64,000 nt of DNA from an uncultured Pelagibacteraceae bacterium. Lineage in GTDB: Bacteria; Pseudomonadota; Alphaproteobacteria; Pelagibacterales; Pelagibacteraceae. Below, piece by piece: positions 27,745 through 38,005 of this stretch. The number at the start of each line of letters is the position of its first letter. The stretch's first letter is position 1. The notes under the pieces are model-generated. The model was not told the DNA's origin, ran no database searches, and was given only the letters and a program-made list of their open reading frames with translations. The position numbers and the translations under genes are program-made. The stretch lies in NCBI GenBank assembly GCA_902578775.1, contig CACHEF010000001.1, positions 1 through 64,000 of the forward strand. Reading direction: 5' to 3'.

Positions 27745-28107
27745 ATGAAAAAATTAACATGTCATTGTGGATCAGTTGAAGCTGAAATTAACTTAGATGG
27801 TGACTTGCAAAAAGTTATAAAATGCAATTGTTCTATCTGTAAAAGAAAGGGAGCAATTATGTCTATGGTCAAAAATGAGGATTTTAAAATTGTAAAAGGT
27901 GAAGATAAATTAAAACTTTATCAATTTCATTCAAAAGTTGCTAGACATTTCTTTTGTTCTCTTTGTGGAATTTATACTCATCACAACCCAAGAATAAATC
28001 CGGCGATGACAGGATTTAATGTAGGGTGTATTGATGAGATAGACACATTTAAAATAAATGAAATACCTATAAATGACGGACAAAATCATCCATTAGATAA
28101 AAAATAA
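27745..28107 (+). CDS. GFA-family zinc protein, copy 2
   Basis: Second member of the tandem pair (120 residues), opening with the same MKKLTCHCG and keeping all seven cysteines at the same numbering (C6, C8, C27, C29, C32, C71, C74). It differs mainly in the substrate-side loops and C terminus, where it reads GFNVGCIDEIDTF. The two copies are clearly related yet diverged enough to suggest separate substrates or an old duplication. It is followed after 5 bases by the glycerate kinase gene, probably in one operon. Confidence 0.87.
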   Translation: MKKLTCHCGSVEAEINLDGDLQKVIKCNCSICKRKGAIMSMVKNEDFKIVKGEDKLKLYQFHSKVARHFFCSLCGIYTHHNPRINPAMTGFNVGCIDEIDTFKINEIPINDGQNHPLDKK

Positions 28108-28112
28108 TTTTC

Positions 28113-29042
28113 ATGCAACAATCCAGTTTATGTTTTCAAAAGGTTAAAAAAGATTGTTTAAAGTTTCTAAAATCTCAAGAAACAAAAACTGACAAGTTCA
28201 AAAATAAAGAAAGGATGATAAAATCTTTCCTAATCCCATTATGTTTTTGGATTAAAAAAAAAGCTAATAAAAAAACACCTTATTTTGTTGGTTTAGCTGG
28301 AGGTCAAGGAACTGGAAAAACAACTTCGAGTTCTTTAATCAAGATTATATTAATGAAGTATTTTAATCTAAAAGTTTTCAGAATTTCAATAGATGATTTT
28401 TATAAAACAAGAAAAGAAAGAATTAACTTATCAGAAAGAATACATCCTATGTTTTTAACTAGAGGAGTTCCAGGAACACATGATATTAACATGATGTTAA
28501 ATTTTTTTAAAAAAGTAAAAAACAAAAAATTTAAAAGATTAAAATTACCAACTTTTGATAAGTCTGTTGATGATAGATCTGTAAAAAAATATTGGTATGA
28601 TTTAAAAAGTAAGCCAGATGTGATCATATTTGAAGGATGGTGTGTTGGTGCAAAACCAGAGAAAAATAATACCTTAAATAAAACAATTAATTTAATGGAA
28701 AAAAATAAAGATAAAAAAAAAATTTGGAGAAAATATGTTAATCATCAATTAAAAACAAAATACAAAAAATTATTTTCACAATTAAATTGTTTAATTTATC
28801 TTAAGGCAAAAAATTTTAGTTTACTTCAGAAATGGAGACTCAAACAAGAAAGAAAACTTTTAGCCAATAGTAAGAAAACTTCAAAACATAAAATTATGAA
28901 TAAAGAAGATGTTTTAATTTTTATGCAGACTTATCAAAGAATTACACAAAATATGTTTAAGAATATGCCTCAATATGCATCAATAATAATTAATTTAAAC
29001 AGTAACCATCAAATTAAAAGTACAGTATACAAAAATAAATGA
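28113..29042 (+). CDS. D-glycerate 3-kinase-like P-loop kinase
   Basis: Likely phosphorylates D-glycerate to 3-phosphoglycerate, feeding glycolate/glyoxylate-derived carbon to central metabolism. The P-loop GGQGTGKT is at residues 63-70. The family block ISIDDFYKTRKER...HPMFLTRGVPGTHDI and the FEGWCVGA motif match plant GLYK and bacterial YggC-like kinases. A lysine-rich insert lies near residue 200. The length of 309 is normal. It overlaps the next start by 4 bases (ATGA). Confidence 0.85.
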   Translation: MQQSSLCFQKVKKDCLKFLKSQETKTDKFKNKERMIKSFLIPLCFWIKKKANKKTPYFVGLAGGQGTGKTTSSSLIKIILMKYFNLKVFRISIDDFYKTRKERINLSERIHPMFLTRGVPGTHDINMMLNFFKKVKNKKFKRLKLPTFDKSVDDRSVKKYWYDLKSKPDVIIFEGWCVGAKPEKNNTLNKTINLMEKNKDKKKIWRKYVNHQLKTKYKKLFSQLNCLIYLKAKNFSLLQKWRLKQERKLLANSKKTSKHKIMNKEDVLIFMQTYQRITQNMFKNMPQYASIIINLNSNHQIKSTVYKNK

Positions 29043-30334
29043 AAAAAATTTTATTAATATTATTTGGATACTTTTTAATAATTACACACTCAAATGCTGA
29101 AAGTTTTTCATTTGCTTTATCAAAAGCATTTAAAAATAACTCCGAGCTAAATGCTGAGAGAGAAAATATAAATATTTCTGAGCAAGAATTAAAGATTTCT
29201 CAAGGGAATTATCTTCCAACAGTTACTTTATCAGGATCTAAAAGCCAAGAGAATACAAATAAACTTACTAATCAATCAGGTGGGGATGCATCTATTAACG
29301 AAGTTGATCCACTTACAAAATCTATATCTGTATCACAAACATTAATTGATTTTGGTAGAGGTGCAGAATTATCAAAAAGCAAGATTGGTCTAAACTTAGC
29401 TAAAGCAAAGTTATTAAAAAAAGAACAAGATATTTTATATAAATCAACTGAGGCCTACACAGGTTTAGTTTTAGCAAATGAAAAATTAAATATAAATAAA
29501 GATAATGTTGAACTTTTAAGCAGGCAAGTTGAAACAGATAGAATTAGAGTCGAGAGAGGTCAAATTACTTTATCAGATGTATCTCAGTCTGAATCTTCAC
29601 TAGCAGGAGCGCAGGCAAAATTAATACAAGCTGAAAATGAACTATTAACAAGTAAACTTAATTACGAAAATATTATAGGACCAATTAACGATCCACAATT
29701 ATTAGATAAAAAGTCAATTAGAAATTTTTCCTTACCAGACAGCTTAAATTCAGCTATTGAGCAATCTAAAAAAAATAATCCAGATTTGATAATTGCTCAA
29801 TTAGAATATGAACAAGCTCAAAAAGACAAAACTATTGCAAAATCAGATCTTGCTCCAACAGCAAACCTATCTTTAGAGAGAACATACACAGAAGACTTTA
29901 GTGCAACCTATGACGAAAGGGAAAAAGATATCCTTAAAGCAACTGTCACTTGGCCATTTTACTCTGGTGGAAAAAATTTAGCCGCTTTAAACAAAAGTTC
30001 AAGTTTGGAAACTAGATCCAGATTAATCTTAGATAGTGTAAGAAAACAAAACCAGACAAATGTTGCTAGTGCTTGGTCAAATTATCAATCAAATAAAAGT
30101 TTATTGAATTCAGTCCAAGCACAAGTTAGAGCTGCTGAAATTGCAAATGAAGGAATAACTGCAGAATATAATAGTGGAGCAGGAAGAACAACTTTAGAGG
30201 TAATTCAATCTAATTCACTTCTTCTTAATGCTCAAATTTCGCTTGCAGATTCTGAGAGAAACTTCATTCTTTCTCAGTTTAATCTCCTTAAGTCTGTTGG
30301 CTTACTTCACAGTAAATATTTAAAAATTGATTAA
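29039..30334 (+). CDS. tolC: TolC-family outer-membrane efflux/secretion channel
   Basis: Trimeric outer-membrane tunnel for type I secretion and efflux. It has a signal peptide (cleavage near NA/ES at residues 20-21), two internally related halves rich in long helices (for example GQITLSDVSQSESSLAGAQAKL and AGRTTLEVIQSNSLLLNAQI) and the YTGLVLANEKL motif. The length of 431 suits TolC. No ABC or RND partner is adjacent, so the channel probably serves pumps encoded elsewhere. The ATG overlaps the kinase stop. Confidence 0.9.
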   Translation: MKKILLILFGYFLIITHSNAESFSFALSKAFKNNSELNAERENINISEQELKISQGNYLPTVTLSGSKSQENTNKLTNQSGGDASINEVDPLTKSISVSQTLIDFGRGAELSKSKIGLNLAKAKLLKKEQDILYKSTEAYTGLVLANEKLNINKDNVELLSRQVETDRIRVERGQITLSDVSQSESSLAGAQAKLIQAENELLTSKLNYENIIGPINDPQLLDKKSIRNFSLPDSLNSAIEQSKKNNPDLIIAQLEYEQAQKDKTIAKSDLAPTANLSLERTYTEDFSATYDEREKDILKATVTWPFYSGGKNLAALNKSSSLETRSRLILDSVRKQNQTNVASAWSNYQSNKSLLNSVQAQVRAAEIANEGITAEYNSGAGRTTLEVIQSNSLLLNAQISLADSERNFILSQFNLLKSVGLLHSKYLKID

Positions 30335-30375
30335 TGCCTCAATTTTAGAGCAAATTAAATAAATCTTGCTAATGA

Positions 30376-30390
30376 GAACAAAATGTGTAC
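30376..30390 (+). promoter_or_regulatory. Possible LexA-type box upstream of recA
   Basis: GAAC-N7-GTAC, one base off the GAAC-N7-GAAC direct repeat, located 50 bases before the recA ATG. Its first eight bases (GAACAAAA) are identical to those of the coding-strand umuD box. The imperfect second half means the site is weaker or fortuitous. Confidence 0.45.
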
Positions 30391-30439
30391 ATTTATTTTA
30401 TGATTCGATTGTTAAAAAAATTAAAAAAAGAGGCAAAAA

Positions 30440-31588
30440 ATGACCAAAAATAACCTAAAAGTAGTTAAATCTACTAAAGACCAAGAAATGGATATCAAAG
30501 AAAAGAATAAAGCATTGGATGCTGCGATAAGCCAAATAACAGATAACTTTGGAAAAGGTTCAGTTATGAAGCTTGGCGAAAAAAGAGCGATGGATATAGA
30601 GTCAATATCAACAGGTTCTTTGAGTTTAGATTTAGCTCTAGGCATAGGCGGTTTACCTAAAGGAAGAATTATTGAGGTATATGGACCAGAGTCATCTGGA
30701 AAAACAACTTTGGCATTACAAGTCGTTGCTGAGGCTCAAAAAGCTGGTGGAATTTGTGCGTTTGTTGATGCTGAGCATGCTTTAGATCCAGTTTATGCAA
30801 AAAAATTAGGAGTGAATACTGAAGAGCTTTTAATCTCCCAACCAGATGCTGGTGAGCAAGCTTTAGAAATAGCAGACACACTTGTAAAATCAGGCTCTAT
30901 TTCAGTTATTGTAATTGACTCAGTTGCTGCTTTAACTCCAAAAGCTGAAATTGAAGGTGAAATGGGTGATCATCATGTAGGTCTTCAATCAAGACTGATG
31001 AGTCAGGCTTTAAGAAAATTAACCGGTTCAATTTCAAATACAAACACAATGATGATTTTTATTAACCAAATTAGAATGAAAATTGGAGTTATGTTTGGAA
31101 GTCCTGAAACAACTTCAGGTGGGAATGCATTAAAATTTTATTCATCTGTAAGAATGGATATTAGAAGAATTGGTGCCATCAAAGATAAAGATGAAATTAT
31201 TGGTAACTCTACAAGAGTGAAAGTAGTTAAGAATAAAGTTGCACCACCATTTAAAGTTGTTGAGTTTGACTTGATGTATGGAAAAGGAATTAGCAAAATG
31301 GGCGAGTTAGTAGACCTAGGTGCTAAAGCTGATATTATTGAAAAATCAGGTGCATGGTATGCTTACAAAGGCGAGAAAATAGGACAAGGTAGAGAAAATG
31401 CCAAAGTCTATTTAGCTCAAAATCCACAAGTTGCTGCAGAGATTGAAATGGCAATTAGGGAAAAAGCAGGTGTGATTTCAAAAAAGATTGAGGGAAATCC
31501 ATTAAGTCCTGAAAAGATTGAAAAAGAGAAGAAAGTAGCTGAAAAAGAAGAAGCTGCCAAAGAAGCCACTCCTTCTAAAAAGAATTAG
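30440..31588 (+). CDS. recA: Recombinase RecA
   Basis: Homologous-recombination ATPase and SOS co-protease. Walker A GPESSGKT is at residues 82-89. Other standard blocks include [38 protein letters not shown], the DNA-binding loop 2 ([27 protein letters not shown]) in part, and a K/E-rich C-terminal tail. The length of 382 reflects a slightly long N terminus and charged tail. A ribosome site (AGAGG) lies 9 bases upstream of ATG. A hairpin terminator follows. Confidence 0.99.
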   Translation: MTKNNLKVVKSTKDQEMDIKEKNKALDAAISQITDNFGKGSVMKLGEKRAMDIESISTGSLSLDLALGIGGLPKGRIIEVYGPESSGKTTLALQVVAEAQKAGGICAFVDAEHALDPVYAKKLGVNTEELLISQPDAGEQALEIADTLVKSGSISVIVIDSVAALTPKAEIEGEMGDHHVGLQSRLMSQALRKLTGSISNTNTMMIFINQIRMKIGVMFGSPETTSGGNALKFYSSVRMDIRRIGAIKDKDEIIGNSTRVKVVKNKVAPPFKVVEFDLMYGKGISKMGELVDLGAKADIIEKSGAWYAYKGEKIGQGRENAKVYLAQNPQVAAEIEMAIREKAGVISKKIEGNPLSPEKIEKEKKVAEKEEAAKEATPSKKN

Positions 31589-31612
31589 AATTAAAGGTCA
31601 TCTTTAAATTGT

Positions 31613-31640
31613 TAAAGGCGCTTATTATAAGCGCCTTTAT
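31613..31640 (+). terminator. Hairpin terminator after recA
   Basis: A 12-bp perfect stem (31613-31624 with 31628-31639) around a three-base loop, 25 bases after the recA stop. The stem itself ends in A/T pairs and is followed by TCCCTTTAT rather than a pure T run, so read-through into alaS is possible. Confidence 0.7.
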
Positions 31641-31689
31641 CCCTTTATCGTTATCTAGACATAGAATAAAAAAGCTGTATTTTAAAAGT

Positions 31690-34356
31690 ATGGCGGATAA
31701 ATCATTAAATGAAATAAGAAGCACTTTTTTAAAATATTTTGAAAAAAATGATCACAAGATCGTTGAGTCTAGTAACTTAGTTCCAAATAACGATCCAACC
31801 TTAATGTTTGCTAATTCAGGAATGGTTCAGTTTAAAAACGTATTTACGGGTCTAGAAAAAAGAAACTATCAAAGGGCTACTACTTCACAAAAGTGTGTTA
31901 GAGCTGGTGGTAAACATAATGATTTAGAAAATGTTGGGTATACTCCAAGACACCATACCTTTTTTGAAATGTTGGGAAATTTTTCTTTTGGGGACTATTT
32001 TAAGGAAAGAGGAATTGAGCTCGCTTGGAATTTAATCACAAAAGATTTTGGTTTAGATAAAAATAGACTTTACGTAACAGTTTTTAATGAGGATGATGAG
32101 GCCTTTAATTTCTGGAAGAAAATAGCGGGTTTTAGTGATGACAGAATTATTAGAATTTCGACTTCAGATAACTTTTGGTCAATGGGTGAAACAGGGCCTT
32201 GCGGACCTTGTTCAGAAATATTTTATGATCATGGTCATCATTTAAAAGGTGGCTTACCAGGAACTAAAGACCAAGACGGAGATCGATACATTGAAATTTG
32301 GAACTTGGTTTTTATGCAGTACGAACAAGTTTCAAAAGATAAAAGAATAGATTTGCCAAAACCATCTGTTGATACAGGAATGGGATTAGAGAGGATTGCG
32401 GCTCTTTTACAAGGAACACATGATAATTATCAAACTGATCATTTTAAAAAATTAATAAACTCAATATCGGACGTTACAAATGTCAAACAAGGTGAAAATA
32501 ATATTTCAAGTTTTAGAGTAATTGCCGATCACTTGAGAGCAAGTTCATTTCTTTTAGCTGAGGGTGTATTACCATCAAACGAGGGTCGAGGATATGTACT
32601 AAGAAGAATTATGAGAAGAGGAATGAGACATTCTCATTTATTAGGATCAAAAGAACCAATATTTTATAAAATTTTTGAATCTTTAAAAGACGAAATGTCT
32701 GGAAATTATCCAGAGCTTGAAAGATCTGAGTCTTTGATAAAAGAAACATTAAGAATGGAGGAAGAGAAATTTTTAGTTTTATTGGATAGAGGTATTAAAA
32801 TTTTAAATGATGAGATTTCAAAAATTAAAAAAGTTTTACCTGGCGAAGTAGCCTTTAAACTATATGATACTTATGGTTTCCCATTAGATCTAACAGAAGA
32901 TATTCTAAAAAATAAATCATTAAAAGTTGATAATCAAAAATTTGATGAGTTGATGAAAAAAAGTAAAGAGCTTGCAAAAAAGAATTGGAAAGGTTCTGGT
33001 GATAGCTCTGAAGAAGCAATTTGGTTTTCTGTTAAAGAAAAAACTGGTCCTACAGAATTTTTAGGTTATGAGTTTAATCAATCAGAAGGTGTTATTTTAA
33101 ATTTATTTAAAGTAAATCAAGAGGTAAAGACTTTACATGCAGGTGAAGATGGAATAATTATCACTAATCAAACACCTTTCTATGGTGAATCAGGAGGACA
33201 ACTTGGAGACAAAGGCTTAATAGTTTCAGGTAATTCGATTTTTGAAGTTGAGGATACACAAAAAAAACTTGGAGATTTATTTGTTCATTACGGAAAATTA
33301 AAAACTGGTGAAATGAAAATTAACGACGTAGTTGAAATGAAAATTGACGTTGAGAGAAGAGAAAATTTGAAAGCATATCATTCTGCTACACACCTACTTC
33401 ATGAGTCCCTGAGAAGAACTTTAGGAAAACACGTAATGCAAAAAGGATCATTAGTTGCACCAGATCGTTTAAGATTTGACTTTAGTCACATGAAACCAAT
33501 TACGAATGATGAATTAGATATAATAGATAAATTAGTTAATGAATACGTTGAGAATAGCTCAGAAGTGACCACAAGAATTATGACACCTAAAGCAGCTATA
33601 GAGAAAGGGGCACTCGCTTTCTTCGGTGAAAAATATGGAGAGGAAGTTCGTGTTGTTTCAATGGGAAAAGAAAAAAATTCATATTTTTCAACAGAGTTAT
33701 GTGGGGGAACACATGTTAAAAACACTGCAGATATTGGAAAATTTAAAACCATAAGCCAATCATCAATAGCTGCTGGAGTTAGAAGAGTTGAAGCTCTTAG
33801 AGATAAACAGCTTGAGGATTTTATTAAAAATAAAGAAAAATTATCAACCTTAACTACCCAAAAAGATGAAAAAACAATCAAAGATTTATCATCTCAAATA
33901 ATAAAACTTGGAGGTAAACCGAATATTGATGATAAAGATTTGAAAGAAATTATTAAAAATCTTTCAAAGCAACTTGAGTTATTAAATGTTAAATCAGTTC
34001 TTCAAGATAAAACAAAAAATATTATTAATGACCAAGAAATTAATAATATAAAAGTTAGATTTCAAAAAGTACAAGATTTACCTCCTAAAGATTTAAGAAA
34101 ATTAGTTGATAGTGGAAAAAAGGAATTAGGTGATGGAATTGTAATTGTATTTGCAAGTAGTGAGGGTAAAGTTGGTTTAGGTGTTGGTGTTACAGAAAAG
34201 CTAATCAATAAATATGATGCTGTTAAATTTGTAAAATTAGGCTCCGAAATAATTGGTGGAAAAGGTGGTGGTGGCAGAAAAGATTTTGCGCAAGCAGGCG
34301 GACAAGATAAAGAAAAAATAGATGAGGCTTTTAAAAAAATTAAATCTTTAATTTAG
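31690..34356 (+). CDS. alaS: Alanyl-tRNA synthetase
   Basis: Charges tRNA-Ala and edits mischarged Ser/Gly. The frame opens at 31609, but that would place the recA terminator inside the gene. The ATG at 31690 ([17 protein letters not shown]) begins at the conserved N terminus and gives 888 residues, the usual size. Class II motifs ([15 protein letters not shown] [44 protein letters not shown]), the editing site HSATHLL with CGGTHV, and the C-terminal glycine-rich [15 protein letters not shown] are present. It overlaps icd convergently by 9 bases. Confidence 0.98.
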   Translation: MADKSLNEIRSTFLKYFEKNDHKIVESSNLVPNNDPTLMFANSGMVQFKNVFTGLEKRNYQRATTSQKCVRAGGKHNDLENVGYTPRHHTFFEMLGNFSFGDYFKERGIELAWNLITKDFGLDKNRLYVTVFNEDDEAFNFWKKIAGFSDDRIIRISTSDNFWSMGETGPCGPCSEIFYDHGHHLKGGLPGTKDQDGDRYIEIWNLVFMQYEQVSKDKRIDLPKPSVDTGMGLERIAALLQGTHDNYQTDHFKKLINSISDVTNVKQGENNISSFRVIADHLRASSFLLAEGVLPSNEGRGYVLRRIMRRGMRHSHLLGSKEPIFYKIFESLKDEMSGNYPELERSESLIKETLRMEEEKFLVLLDRGIKILNDEISKIKKVLPGEVAFKLYDTYGFPLDLTEDILKNKSLKVDNQKFDELMKKSKELAKKNWKGSGDSSEEAIWFSVKEKTGPTEFLGYEFNQSEGVILNLFKVNQEVKTLHAGEDGIIITNQTPFYGESGGQLGDKGLIVSGNSIFEVEDTQKKLGDLFVHYGKLKTGEMKINDVVEMKIDVERRENLKAYHSATHLLHESLRRTLGKHVMQKGSLVAPDRLRFDFSHMKPITNDELDIIDKLVNEYVENSSEVTTRIMTPKAAIEKGALAFFGEKYGEEVRVVSMGKEKNSYFSTELCGGTHVKNTADIGKFKTISQSSIAAGVRRVEALRDKQLEDFIKNKEKLSTLTTQKDEKTIKDLSSQIIKLGGKPNIDDKDLKEIIKNLSKQLELLNVKSVLQDKTKNIINDQEINNIKVRFQKVQDLPPKDLRKLVDSGKKELGDGIVIVFASSEGKVGLGVGVTEKLINKYDAVKFVKLGSEIIGGKGGGGRKDFAQAGGQDKEKIDEAFKKIKSLI

Positions 34357-35562
34357 TTTTTTTTTGAGATTATTATCAATTACATCTAAGAATTGATTGG
34401 TTGTCAGGTATTTACTTGAAGGTCCAACTAATATTGCAAGATCTTTAGTCATGGAACCATTTTCAACACTTTCAATACAAACTTTTTCTATTGTATTTGT
34501 AAATTTTATAAGATCATCATTGCCATCTAATTTACCTCTGTGTGCTAGACCTCTGGTCCAAGCAAAAATCGATGCAATAGGATTTGTTGAAGTTTCTTTA
34601 CCTTGTTGGTGTATTCTATAATGTCTTGTTACAGTTCCATGAGCAGCCTCTGCTTCCATAGTTTTACCATCAGGAGTTAAAAGAGTACTAGTCATCAAAC
34701 CTAGTGAGCCATAACCTTGTGCCATTGTATCGGATTGAACATCTCCATCGTAGTTCTTACATGCCCAAATATATTTGCCACTCCATTTCATGGCACATGC
34801 TACCATATCATCAATTAATCTGTGCTCATAAGTAATATTATTATTTTTAAAATCTTTTTTGTACTCTTTCTCAAAAATTTCCTCAAAAATATCTCTAAAT
34901 CTTCCATCATATTTTTTTAGAATTGTATTTTTTGTAGATAAATATACTGGCCATTTTTTAATCAGACCGTAGCTGAAGCACGATCTTGCAAAATCTTCAA
35001 TTGATTTGTCTAAGTTATACATTGATAAAGCAATGCCTGGACCTGTAAAATTAAACACCTCGTATTTAATTTCATCTTTTCCATCTTCAGATGTCCATTT
35101 TACTTCCATCTTTCCTTTTCCAGGAACTTTAAAATCAGTTGCTCTATATTGATCACCGAAGGCATGTCTTCCAATAACAACTGGATCTGTCCAAGAAGGA
35201 ACAAGCTTAGGAATATTTTTACAAATTATAGGTTCTCTAAATACAGTACCACCTATTATATTTCTAATTGTACCATTAGGAGATCTCCACATCTTTTTAA
35301 GATTAAACTCCTGTACACGTGACTCATCTGGAGTAATTGTTGCACATTTGATACCAACACCATTTTTTTTTATAGCATTAGCAGAGTCGATTGTAATTTG
35401 ATCATTTGTTTTATCTCTACTCTTCATTCCTAAATCATAGTATTCAATTCCAAGATCAAGATAAGGAAGGATCAATTTTTTTTTAATAAATTCCCAGATT
35501 ATTCTGGTCATTTCATCACCATCTAACTCCACAATAGGATTTTTTACACTGATTTTACTCAT
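34348..35562 (-). CDS. icd: NADP-dependent isocitrate dehydrogenase, class II (eukaryote-like)
   Basis: Oxidative decarboxylation of isocitrate to 2-oxoglutarate, giving NADPH. The sequence follows the homodimeric eukaryote-like type: [17 protein letters not shown] at the start, [60 protein letters not shown] and [11 protein letters not shown]. The length of 404 fits this class, not the 416-residue E. coli Icd. Known members use NADP. Its 3' end overlaps alaS. Confidence 0.97.
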   Translation of the reverse strand: MSKISVKNPIVELDGDEMTRIIWEFIKKKLILPYLDLGIEYYDLGMKSRDKTNDQITIDSANAIKKNGVGIKCATITPDESRVQEFNLKKMWRSPNGTIRNIIGGTVFREPIICKNIPKLVPSWTDPVVIGRHAFGDQYRATDFKVPGKGKMEVKWTSEDGKDEIKYEVFNFTGPGIALSMYNLDKSIEDFARSCFSYGLIKKWPVYLSTKNTILKKYDGRFRDIFEEIFEKEYKKDFKNNNITYEHRLIDDMVACAMKWSGKYIWACKNYDGDVQSDTMAQGYGSLGLMTSTLLTPDGKTMEAEAAHGTVTRHYRIHQQGKETSTNPIASIFAWTRGLAHRGKLDGNDDLIKFTNTIEKVCIESVENGSMTKDLAILVGPSSKYLTTNQFLDVIDNNLKKKLN

Positions 35563-35638
35563 TAAATTGAATACATCTTATTAATTGAATTTCGTAGTTT
35601 TATATACATATTAATCAAAAATTATCAAATAGAAGAAC

Positions 35639-36286
35639 ATGTTTAATAAAATTTTTCCAAAACTTCATTCAGAAGGTTATAAATTTATAGTAATTGCAAT
35701 AATCTTAACAATTATTTTTTATATCTTCAGTAACTTTTTAGGATTAGTTGGTATCGTTCTGACTATTTGGGTTTACTATTTTTTCAGAGATCCTGAAAGG
35801 ATTATAATTGAAAATAATGACTATCTAGTAAGTCCAGCTGATGGAGAAGTGATTAAAGTGGAAGTTGTTGAAGGCCCAAAAGAATTAGGACTAGAAAATA
35901 AAAAATTTAATAAGGTGAGTATTTTTATGAATGTCTTTGATTGTCATGTAAATAGAACTCCATGTGCAGGACAAGTTGAAGAAATTTTATATAAACCTGG
36001 GAAATTTTTAAATGCTTCTATGGATAAAGCAAGCGAAGATAATGAAAGAAATTATTATAAAATAAAAGATGTGCATGGAAATGATATAGTGGTCGTTCAA
36101 ATAGCAGGCCTTGTTGCTAGAAGGATTGTTTGCGAAACAAATAAAAGCCAAGAATTAAAACAGGGTGAAAGAATTGGCATGATAAGATTTGGAAGCAGAG
36201 CAGACGTTTATTATGAAAATTATGAGCCTTTAGTAAAGATTGGTCAAACAGCTGTTTCAGGAGAAACTTTAATAGCAAAAAAATAA
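35639..36286 (+). CDS. psd: Phosphatidylserine decarboxylase, short archaeal-type proenzyme
   Basis: Makes phosphatidylethanolamine. It is membrane associated, with hydrophobic helices near residues 15-50. The self-processing site that creates the pyruvoyl group lies in FGSRADVYY, where serine follows glycine. Other family blocks are VSPADGEV and FMNVFDCHVNRTP. At 215 residues it is the short form common in alphaproteobacteria. It begins a tight run, 3 bases ahead of pssA. Confidence 0.96.
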   Translation: MFNKIFPKLHSEGYKFIVIAIILTIIFYIFSNFLGLVGIVLTIWVYYFFRDPERIIIENNDYLVSPADGEVIKVEVVEGPKELGLENKKFNKVSIFMNVFDCHVNRTPCAGQVEEILYKPGKFLNASMDKASEDNERNYYKIKDVHGNDIVVVQIAGLVARRIVCETNKSQELKQGERIGMIRFGSRADVYYENYEPLVKIGQTAVSGETLIAKK

Positions 36287-36289
36287 TTT

Positions 36290-37093
36290 ATGCAACAATC
36301 TAAAAAAAATTTCAAAATTGTTCATGAAAAAAAAACAAGAATGATACTACCAAATGCAATTACTTTGATTGGTGTTTGCATAGGATTGACTTCAATTAAA
36401 TTTGCTATAGACGGAAAGTTTACTGTAGCAGTTTTAGGTATATTATTTGCAGGTTTGATGGATGCACTTGATGGTCGAATAGCTAGATTAATTAAAGGCA
36501 CGTCTAAAATGGGAAAAGAATTAGATTCTTTAGGAGATGTAATTAGTTTTGGAGTTGCACCAGCTCTAATAATGTATTTTTGGAATTTGCAATATTTAGA
36601 AAAATTAGGATGGTTTATATGTTTAATATATGTTGTTTGTGTAGCCTTAAGACTTGCAAGATTTAACGTAAATTCTGAGGAAGAGCCTTCATGGAGAGAT
36701 AGTTTTTTTGAGGGAATTCCATCTCCAGCAGGAGGAATAATCGTTCTTCTACCTTTAATTTTAAGCTTTAGTGGATTAGACAGATTTCTTTTTGAAATTA
36801 ATTATGATTTGATAGTACCTTTATCTTTTATTTTAGTTTCATTTTTATTAATAAGTACTATCCCAACATATTCATTTAAGAAAATAGTTATACCAAGATC
36901 GATGACGAAATTTTTACTTTTTGGAATAGTTATATTTTTTGGTGCATTATTAGTTTTTACGTTTAAAATTTTAACAATAAGTGTATTTATTTATCTTTGT
37001 TTAATACCAGTAAGCTATTTTCACTACAAAAAAATTAAAAAAGAAAAAAATATAATTTCAAGCGATGATGAAAAATTAGAAGACATATTATAA
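36290..37093 (+). CDS. pssA: CDP-diacylglycerol-serine O-phosphatidyltransferase
   Basis: Polytopic membrane enzyme making phosphatidylserine, substrate of the preceding psd product. The CDP-alcohol phosphatidyltransferase signature is clear: DALDGRIARLIKGTSKMGKE followed by LDSLGD. About seven hydrophobic segments follow, and the 267-residue length is normal for the membrane type. The next gene starts at the very next base after its stop, so the operon continues. Confidence 0.96.
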   Translation: MQQSKKNFKIVHEKKTRMILPNAITLIGVCIGLTSIKFAIDGKFTVAVLGILFAGLMDALDGRIARLIKGTSKMGKELDSLGDVISFGVAPALIMYFWNLQYLEKLGWFICLIYVVCVALRLARFNVNSEEEPSWRDSFFEGIPSPAGGIIVLLPLILSFSGLDRFLFEINYDLIVPLSFILVSFLLISTIPTYSFKKIVIPRSMTKFLLFGIVIFFGALLVFTFKILTISVFIYLCLIPVSYFHYKKIKKEKNIISSDDEKLEDIL

Positions 37094-38005
37094 ATGAAAA
37101 AAAATGTAATTGTTTCTCTAGCTGACTCAAATTATTTCCCTTTATTAAATGAATTAGTAGACTCTATAAAACAATTCCAACAAAGTGAAAATATTGCAAT
37201 CTGTATCTTGGATGCAGGTTTGGAGGATAAACAAAAACAAACTTTACTTAAAAAAGTAGATGAAGTTAAATTTGCTGAATGGGATATAGAGGTTCCAAAT
37301 TTTAAAGTTAAAAATAAAGAATGGTTAAAAAGTCAAGTATCAAGGGCCTTTTTACCAAAATATTTTCCTAATTATGAAAAATATTTATGGATTGATTGTG
37401 ATGCATGGGTGAATGATTGGCAAAGTGTAGAACTTTACTTTAAAGCTTGTGACAACGGTAAACTTGGAATTACGCAATCTATTGGTCCAGGCTATAGAAT
37501 TACATCTAAAGTGAATTGGTTATTTGGTAAGCTTGCAATCGTCAAATCTCAAAATTTCAAGCACGCTGTAAAATCAAATATTGGATATTCAAAAGCACGA
37601 AAACTCGCATTCGCACCTCATATAAACATAGGGGTTTTTTCATTGGAGCATAACTCGCCAGGCTGGGCCTCTTGGCAAAAAAATTTAAATCAAACTTTAA
37701 AAGCTGGAAATATTTTTGGTTCAGAAGGATTAGCAATTAATATGTCAGTTTATATTGATGATCTTGAAACTGAATTTTTACCATTAAATTGTAATTGGAT
37801 AACTAGCAATCTTTTACCAAAATATGATAAAGATCAAAAAACATTTGTAGAACCTTATCTTCCCAATTACAAAATAGGCATAATGCATCTAGCAGCTGGA
37901 ATATGGAAAGATGGTAAGGATATGCGAGTAGATAAGAGTATAGAGATAGAATTAGAAACCTTAGATAATAAAAAGATCATTAAAAGCTTAAGATTTGATA
38001 AATAG
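37094..38005 (+). CDS. Glycosyltransferase-like protein (GT8-like)
   Basis: Probable soluble sugar transferase. It opens with NVIVSLADSNYFPLLNELVDSI, typical of GT8/GT24-like domains, and contains the metal/donor-site motif WIDCDAWVND. The conserved NIGVFSLEH and EGLAINMSVY stretches follow. The length is 303. No membrane helix is visible. It is fused into the phospholipid operon with zero intergenic bases on either side, hinting at a glycolipid step, but that is inference only. Confidence 0.65.
   Translation: MKKNVIVSLADSNYFPLLNELVDSIKQFQQSENIAICILDAGLEDKQKQTLLKKVDEVKFAEWDIEVPNFKVKNKEWLKSQVSRAFLPKYFPNYEKYLWIDCDAWVNDWQSVELYFKACDNGKLGITQSIGPGYRITSKVNWLFGKLAIVKSQNFKHAVKSNIGYSKARKLAFAPHINIGVFSLEHNSPGWASWQKNLNQTLKAGNIFGSEGLAINMSVYIDDLETEFLPLNCNWITSNLLPKYDKDQKTFVEPYLPNYKIGIMHLAAGIWKDGKDMRVDKSIEIELETLDNKKIIKSLRFDK

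Noticed and set aside
31609..31689. N-terminal extension of AlaS
   Set aside because: It translates the recA terminator hairpin; the conserved AlaS N terminus starts at 31690.
33486..33881. Antisense ORF inside alaS
   Set aside because: It lies wholly in the conserved editing domain of alaS and has no start context or recognisable domain.
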